From: Onthophagus taurus
Lineage: Eukaryota; Arthropoda; Insecta; Coleoptera; Scarabaeidae
Length of the DNA stretch: 64,000 nt
Direction of reading: 5' to 3'
Assembly: GCF_036711975.1 (NCBI RefSeq)
Contig: NC_091973.1
Coordinates: 14,756,001-14,820,000 of the forward strand
Shown: positions 59,081 through 64,000 of the stretch, piece by piece
Position numbering within the stretch: position 1 is the stretch's first letter
Layout: each line of letters opens with the position of its first letter
Position numbers and translations under genes: made by a program
The notes under the pieces: model-generated
The model's database searches: none
The model's input: the letters and a program-made list of their open reading frames with translations, nothing else
Told to the model about the DNA's origin: nothing

Positions 59081-59455
59081 AAACGCCGATTCTAGATAGG
59101 AAGTTGCTCCTCCGCTCCTCCGTGACGTCATCAGCCCAATGTAAAAGGATAGGGAAGGGTACCAACCTAAGGCGGAGGAGAAAAAAAAATAGGTTGGTAT
59201 TGGAAAAGTAACCAGATCTGGTGACTTTTAAAAAAAAGTAACGCGCCACCTAGTGGTTGGTAGTTGAACTAAACCATTACCGACAAGGTAGACTGCTACT
59301 TGTTTTTTTAAAAGTCACCATATCTAGCTACCAACCTATTTTTTCCCCCAAGCCTTTGGTTGACACCCCTCCCCCCCTATCCTTTTACATCGGGCGGATG
59401 ACGTCACGAAGGAGCGGAGGAGCAACAACTTCCTGTCTAGAATCGGCGTTTCTGA
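59079..59455. repeat. Foldback/MITE-like element
   Basis: Arms of about 120 bp (59079-59196; 59331-59455) are inverted: GAAACGCCGATTCTAGA at the left and TCTAGAATCGGCGTTTC at the right, both including AGGAAGTTG(C/T)TCCTCCGCTCC and TGACGTCA. The spacer has GCGCCACCTAGTGGTTGG, shared with 3840-4345, and an inner symmetry CCAGATCTGGTGACTTTT / AAAAGTCACCATATC. No target duplication identified. Confidence 0.8.
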
Positions 59456-59685
59456 AAGATGGCGCGTTGAACGCATAAAGGCGCGCCTCACAACTCTTGA
59501 ATGCGCGTGCGCAGGAACTTGGGAATATTCCGGAAAATAATAATAACACAATTTAACACAATTTAATTCCCCCCCCCCCCAATCAACCCAATAAAAGTAT
59601 TAATAAACATTTCTATAATAATAAACATTACATAATAAATAGTTACAAAAAAATAATAAAAACCTTAATGTTATGGTACTTTTTT

Positions 59686-59890
59686 TACAAATTCAATTAT
59701 ATGAGCGGGCTTCGGTTTACCACCATCCTTTATTATTATACACGATACATTGATCTTGTAACTCCAAAAAATTTCTTGATCGGTAGGTAAAAAAGAAACG
59801 TTGAGAAGCAAGCCCGCTTCTAACTCCACCACAACGGAAGGTGACGACCATGCGCAGCTCGTAAGACGTTTTCCATTAACAATAAATATG
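59686..59890 (-). pseudogene. Degenerate copy of the small terminal-type gene
   Basis: Minus strand reads KRLTSCAWSSPSVVVELEAG..., then KDGGKPKPAHIIEFVKKVP, paralleling 3444-3760 and 60846-61151. The middle is disturbed and there is no start. It marks another element end, transcribed leftwards with the repeat cluster 3' of it, the mirror of the arrangement at 3444-4345. 59456-59686 contains a C10 run and nothing coding. Confidence 0.6.
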
Positions 59891-59897
59891 GTAAAAG

Positions 59898-60123
59898 GGG
59901 TAAATCCAACTCAACTTCGAATAAATTTTTTCTTTGGTTTAAACTCACAAAGACTGAAAAAAAAACACAGAGACGACTATGAGACATTGCGCGCGGTTTA
60001 CGTTTGACGGGTAAATCCAACTCAACTTCGAATAAATTTTTTCTTTGGTTTAAACTCACAGAGACCGAAAAAAAGAAAAACACAGAGACGACTACGAGAC
60101 ATTGCGCGCGGTTTACGTTTGAC
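59898..60123. repeat. Tandem duplication, about 111 bp x 2
   Basis: TAAATCCAACTCAACTTCG at 59901 recurs at 60012, and both units end GCGCGCGGTTTACGTTTGAC. A few substitutions and a short insertion separate them. No coding content. 60124-60430 is non-coding with two GCCGG(C/G)G-containing repeats (CTCGCCGG...GTGTCAA). Confidence 0.88.
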
Positions 60124-60433
60124 ACGTTCGGTTTCTAAAGTAAAACTGATTATGAGTTACGCGATACAATGCTTTCCTCGCCGGGGCGGAAGTGTCAACT
60201 TACGACAATCGGCGCGGCGCATCACCAAGTAAAGTGCAATGCACCTCGCCGGCGGGAGTGTCAAGTTACAATCAATGCTGAGCAATGGAATAATTGACCT
60301 AAATGAAATGCTATACATATATATAATTAATATTAAGAAAGTAAAAAAAAATAATACAAATTATAAAATTTTTTAATGCGTTTTCATTAACAAAAATGAT
60401 GTAAGTGAAAAAAAATACATTTAAATAAAAGAA

Positions 60434-60730
60434 GGAAAAGGTTTCGGCGGCTCAGTGGTGATGTAAATTAACGAACTATATAATACAGACTTATTTAATT
60501 TAATTTTACGCGAATTGAACCGATAGCTGCAAGGTGAAATATAAATACTTTAAAGACAATAAACCACTGAACCACCGAAACCTTTTCAATTTAATATTAA
60601 AAGCCTAGCAGTTGAACGGAAATACAAACAAAAAAGATGCGTGTTTAAGAAATATATAAAACTTACTTATTTAATTGAATTTAAGCGGATTGAATTGATG
60701 GCTGTCAGGTGAAATAGAAACAACAAAATG
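60434..60730. repeat. Inverted and direct repeats near the end of element 3
   Basis: AAAAGGTTTCGGCGGCTCAG (about 60434) is inverted as CTGAACCACCGAAACCTTTT (about 60565-60586). Inside and downstream, ACTTATTTAATT...CGAATTGAACCGATAGCTG is repeated at about 60663 as ACTTATTTAATTGAATTT...GATTGAATTGATGGCTG. No gene. Confidence 0.75.
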
Positions 60731-60845
60731 ATGTGTTTAAGAAATACATTTGTTATTATTTAATTTTTAAGAATATATAATTTTTATAATACAATTACAT
60801 TTATATTAATACAGATGAACATCAGGGTCATCGGTCGGAAAGTTT

Positions 60846-61151
60846 TTACGTTTCAAGCTTCTTGACGAAATCCAATAAATATACAGGGTGTGTTTTACCA
60901 ATGTCTTTTGCACCCTTATAAATTATAGACATTTTGCTAAGTTCCATAATTTCTTCGTCGGTAATATCTTCTGCGATGCGTCTTGGTAAATAAATTACGA
61001 ATCCAGCCTCCAGTTCAAGTACCACGGACGGCCAAGAACACTTTTTAAGCTGTTTCCCACACTTAATCGGGTATGGAGTGTCTGTTTGAAGCGCAGAAAT
61101 TGATTTTTTCGGTGGGAAATTGCACTGACCCAATTGACTTAGACGAGACAT
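60846..61151 (-). CDS. Small Polinton terminal-type protein, intact
   Basis: 101 residues, MSRLSQLGQCNFPPKK..., core SVVLELEAGFVIYLPRRIAE, ITDEEIMELSKM, IIYKGAKDIGKTHPVYLLDFVKKLE. It is the leftmost gene of element 3 and the only intact copy of three in the window. I recognise the pattern as a recurrent small protein of arthropod Polinton-like elements; a beta-barrel nucleic-acid-binding role is a guess. Two perfect heat-shock elements lie about 130-220 bp upstream of its ATG. Confidence 0.7.
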   Translation of the reverse strand: MSRLSQLGQCNFPPKKSISALQTDTPYPIKCGKQLKKCSWPSVVLELEAGFVIYLPRRIAEDITDEEIMELSKMSIIYKGAKDIGKTHPVYLLDFVKKLET

Positions 61152-61272
61152 GATTTGTTTCGTAGATTAATAATAATAAAACGTAACCTGTTAGCTTGGA
61201 AATAGCTGTCATACTAAATAAATTATTTAGAACATGTAATTATATGTATGAAAATAATGGGGGTGGGGAAAT

Positions 61273-61436
61273 GTGTAATAGAAGTTTCTAGAAGGATGAT
61301 GCAATTCGCACGTCAGGTGTTATTGTTATCTAAAATGCAAATCAAGCAGTTTTTGTGTAATAGAAGTTTCTAGAAGGATGATGCAATTCGCACGCAGGTG
61401 TTATTGTTATCTAAAATGCAAATTAAGCAGTTTTTA
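61273..61436 (-). promoter_or_regulatory. 82-bp tandem repeat with perfect heat-shock elements
   Basis: Two units (61273-61354, 61355-61436), nearly identical, each with AGAAGTTTCTAGAAG, a perfect nGAAnnTTCnnGAAn trimer (GAA at 61281/61363, TTC at 61286/61368, GAA at 61291/61373). They lie upstream of the leftward gene at 61151. HSF binding is inferred from the consensus. Confidence 0.75.
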
Positions 61437-61578
61437 TTATTAAATCACCAAAGTTATGTAAAGTTCATTGAACCTCACCAACACTTGTTTCAACATGTTT
61501 AAACTTGTTTAAATTAAAATAAATATAATTTTTTAACGCAAGTATTCGTCAACATTCTTAATAGTAGTAAGTTTAAAC

Positions 61579-62220
61579 TCATGAAATCATATCAATATAT
61601 TCCATTAAGTAATAATTTATTTCAGATAAATTTTGCAAGCAAAATTCTCGAATTAATTTTAACTTATCCTTCGAAAATTTAGTGTTCATAATAAAATCAA
61701 TGTAATCATTAAAATGCAAATTGTCTAATACTTTTAATTTGTATGAAATTAAAAATTCCTTAGATAAAATGTCTTGAACTTCCATCAAGGTTAATATAAT
61801 CGGAATAAAAAAATTATTTTCAGGGTCCATATCTTCATATGTGATGCACACACAATTCTCAACGTCTGCAGTAACTCTAAGAATTCCATCCGCTAACGGT
61901 ATAATTTGGTCAGAAAAGTTCATTTTAAAACGAATGATTTTAAATACATTAATCAATTGTTCCCAATCTTCACGTAGAAAAGAGAGTATATGTGATTTCG
62001 ATTCTACATCATTCCAAGATTTAAAAATCAATTTCACACATGTTATAAAACCTCTCGCCACACTAATACCAACTTTTATGTTAAATCTATCGATCGAATA
62101 TAAGGTTTCACCAATAAATTTATTTTCTTTCTCTATATCATCACGAAACTTCTTCCATTGTTTATTAATTGATACCCAGTAAGGGCTTTCAGAAATTTCA
62201 CACCCAGTGTTAACATCCAT
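61579..62220 (-). CDS. Hypothetical protein, 213 residues; PC4-like candidate
   Basis: MDVNTGCEISESPYWVSINKQW..., intact. The block FNIKVGISVARGFITCVKLI...HILSFLREDWEQLINVFKII parallels the element 2 protein at 49301-50265. Rest is helical (LMEVQDILSKEFLISYKLKVL). Possibly a single-strand DNA-binding protein; weak evidence. AT-rich promoter with ATATGATATATCTCACACCC lies upstream. Confidence 0.6.
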   Translation of the reverse strand: MDVNTGCEISESPYWVSINKQWKKFRDDIEKENKFIGETLYSIDRFNIKVGISVARGFITCVKLIFKSWNDVESKSHILSFLREDWEQLINVFKIIRFKMNFSDQIIPLADGILRVTADVENCVCITYEDMDPENNFFIPIILTLMEVQDILSKEFLISYKLKVLDNLHFNDYIDFIMNTKFSKDKLKLIREFCLQNLSEINYYLMEYIDMIS

Positions 62221-62370
62221 ATTTCATCAAATTTAGTTGTAAACTGAATACATTAATTTTTTAATTATATGATATATCTCACACCCCCACCCTCTCCCAA
62301 TAAATTTTACAACTATTATAATAATAAAACTACAATCAATTTTTTATTTAAAAATTATTATATTTACAAC

Positions 62371-62883
62371 TTAAATACAAGTAACATTATTGTGATTATA
62401 TAAAAATTTTTGTAAAATTAATACATTGTTTTGTGAACATACTGCTGGAGAGCCGGTGTGGAACCAACATTGATTGTTGGATGAATTTAATTTAGTCTCA
62501 TCCTCTTCCGCAAATTCTAACGCAATATCCGTTAGTATTGAATTGCTTTTACGTGTTTTCAAAAACTGCTTCTTTTGATTTCCCTTAACAAATATTTGAT
62601 CGTAGGAGGAAATTAAGGTATCAATTACATTTAGACCTTCTGATTGATTTATCCACCCATCGCTATATAGCAACCTGTGATGGTTGCGTTCCAAATATCT
62701 CACTGATCTTCGATCTCGAACGTTTAACTGTTGGAATGGTATACTAGCTTTTAAGTGTAAATGTATTATGTAGTCGGTGGTGATATCCACAAGAGTAAAT
62801 TCTTTAACTTCGAATTTAGAATTGATGTAAAACCCCTGAACGTCTACAACCGCGATTTTGAACTTCATATTGTAAACTAACAT
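62371..62883 (-). CDS. Conserved 'DVQGF' protein of element 3
   Basis: 170 residues (or 165 from the second ATG): IAVVDVQGFYINSKFEVKEF, RNHHRLLYSDGWIN, IFVKGNQKKQFL, and tail CWFHTGSPAVCSQNNVLILQKF. Third member of the family in the window, again directly downstream of the capsid gene (18 nt after its stop), which makes a virion- or replication-linked role likely. Confidence 0.72.
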   Translation of the reverse strand: MLVYNMKFKIAVVDVQGFYINSKFEVKEFTLVDITTDYIIHLHLKASIPFQQLNVRDRRSVRYLERNHHRLLYSDGWINQSEGLNVIDTLISSYDQIFVKGNQKKQFLKTRKSNSILTDIALEFAEEDETKLNSSNNQCWFHTGSPAVCSQNNVLILQKFLYNHNNVTCI

Positions 62884-62900
62884 ATGACCTCATGTGTAAT

Positions 62901-64000
62901 TTAATTTACAATTACAGATACCTCCCCACTCAAAGGTTTGTATGTATACATGGATTCTTGGAGTAGTATACAGTATGCTTTTGTATCAGGCGGAAAATCT
63001 TTACCGCTTTGAATTTCGATACGCACCTCACATGATGCGGATGGGGCGGCTTCTTCATCGTTATTCTTAGTGGTATCCACCACGAATAAAGGTCTTTTTT
63101 TAAAGCTTGCGAAATCCATAATCGGTTGTTTTCGAGATGTTTCCCAAATATATGGTTGAAATTCGGTATACATTTTATAGAGTTCAACATAATTTTCTTT
63201 CGCAAACTCCAAATTCATCGACTCGAATGGATAGCAGTATGAGTTTAGATATACTTTAAGATCTATAATGTTCAAGTGATCGAAAAGTGTACAATCTGAA
63301 TTCGGCTGATCCTTTCGATTGGTTTGGAATGCAACTATAACGTATTGAGGTCTACCTCTGTTAGTTGTTGACGTGACCGACCAAATCTCTTTATTTCCCT
63401 TTCTCATTGAAGGTAGCTCATAAAAAGACCACTTCCGAAACGGTACGGGAATGTTTGCGTTTTTATTTAAACCATCTAACAGCTTCATCTTTATAGATGG
63501 GCTTGGGTACACATGTTTCGCCAACAATGTAACCGTTTTTACAGTAAACTCTGCGGTGCTAGAATCGGCTTTTGATGTAGATTTATAACAATTGGAGTCA
63601 GTACGACTTCTAACAAATCTAAATTTGAAGCGACCTCTCATAACGTGATTATAGTCCCTAAATAATCCGAAAATATGACTTAATGGGATTTGAAACGTGA
63701 AATCCTTGTTCGCACTAACTGTAGGCAAATTTCCTTCGGGTGGCCATTTTAAACCAGCTATTTCTAAAGATTTGCATTCCACTTCGTTTTGTTGAAGTAG
63801 GGTTCGAATCAATGATGTTAAACCGGGTTCACGTACCCGTTCGATTTCAGTACCGTTATGCTCAAATGCGATATACTCAAATAGATATGTTGGTAAGTTG
63901 TGCGTTAGCTGGATAGTATCAGTTGGATCGTTTAATTTTTCTTTGTAATCTCCCTCAATACGTATATAACTTTCGAAGAACGAAAATAAAACATCTTCTT
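62901..64000 (-). CDS. Major capsid protein of element 3, 5' end off window
   Basis: Open from the right edge (SFFESYIRIEGDYKEK, EYIAFEHNGTEIERVREPGL...) to the stop at 62901; at least 366 residues. Matches the other two capsid genes: FRKWSFYELPSM, IVAFQTNRKDQ, DLKVYLNSYCYPFES, ILLQESMYTYKPLSGEV. More divergent than the other two are from each other, so a separate lineage. The ATG at 63812 is internal, not the start. Confidence 0.88.
   Translation of the reverse strand, partial: EDVLFSFFESYIRIEGDYKEKLNDPTDTIQLTHNLPTYLFEYIAFEHNGTEIERVREPGLTSLIRTLLQQNEVECKSLEIAGLKWPPEGNLPTVSANKDFTFQIPLSHIFGLFRDYNHVMRGRFKFRFVRSRTDSNCYKSTSKADSSTAEFTVKTVTLLAKHVYPSPSIKMKLLDGLNKNANIPVPFRKWSFYELPSMRKGNKEIWSVTSTTNRGRPQYVIVAFQTNRKDQPNSDCTLFDHLNIIDLKVYLNSYCYPFESMNLEFAKENYVELYKMYTEFQPYIWETSRKQPIMDFASFKKRPLFVVDTTKNNDEEAAPSASCEVRIEIQSGKDFPPDTKAYCILLQESMYTYKPLSGEVSVIVN

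Overview
The window is an AT-rich stretch of invertebrate, most likely insect, DNA made almost entirely of mobile and virus-like elements. I found no convincing host gene, tRNA or rRNA. The arthropod assignment is inference: it rests on Penelope-like, BEL/Pao and Gypsy retroelements, P-like (THAP) and piggyBac transposons, a PIF/Harbinger element with a MADF/BESS partner gene, and short GT-AG introns.

Layout. 1-2870: a decayed Penelope-like element (PLE, minus strand) split by a solo LTR, with an inverted 3' tail carrying a hammerhead-like ribozyme. 2875-4440: a foldback repeat, a frameshifted small Polinton-type gene and a tandem repeat cluster. 4508-7926 plus 21066-21958: BEL/Pao copy 1, split by a complete 13,139-bp Polinton/Maverick (7927-21065, 6-bp target duplication AACAAC, 415-bp inverted repeats). 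21959-24500: repeat-rich DNA and a P-like transposase relic. 24766 to about 40887: BEL/Pao copy 2 on the minus strand, carrying a P-like element in its 3' LTR (itself carrying an intact piggyBac), a hAT fragment, and a Harbinger element in its leader. 40900-47442: Gypsy remains with two more PLE pieces. 47610-48521: a broken SAP/SGNH ORF. About 49150-59080: a second Polinton-like gene block (element 2). 59079-60845: foldbacks, duplications and a relic of the small terminal gene. 60846-64000: the end of a third Polinton-like element (element 3), running off the right edge.

The Polinton-like elements carry the virion gene set of this lineage: major capsid protein, penton-like minor capsid protein, adenain-like protease, FtsK/HerA-type packaging ATPase, a parvovirus-VP1-type phospholipase A2 and an adenovirus pX-like membrane-active segment. 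Element 1 also has protein-primed DNA polymerase B and a retroviral-type integrase, but its polymerase and capsid genes are broken. Element 2 has mostly open virion genes, a deleted ATPase C-terminus, and no polymerase or integrase in the window.

The most interesting signals: (1) in element 2 the protease has no usable ATG and sits in the -1 frame after an in-register A_AAA_AAC slippery heptamer directly abutting the stop of the PLA2-pX ORF; element 1 has the same frame relation with T_TTT_TTA. This points to a PLA2-pX-protease fusion made by -1 ribosomal frameshifting. (2) A 5' leader built of seven consecutive short introns (62-79 nt) separated by 19-85 nt exons. (3) A start codon that would be created by splicing. 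(4) Two perfect heat-shock elements in a tandem promoter repeat of element 3. (5) Two hammerhead-like folds in PLE tails. (6) Antisense genes with interlocked exons in the Harbinger element.
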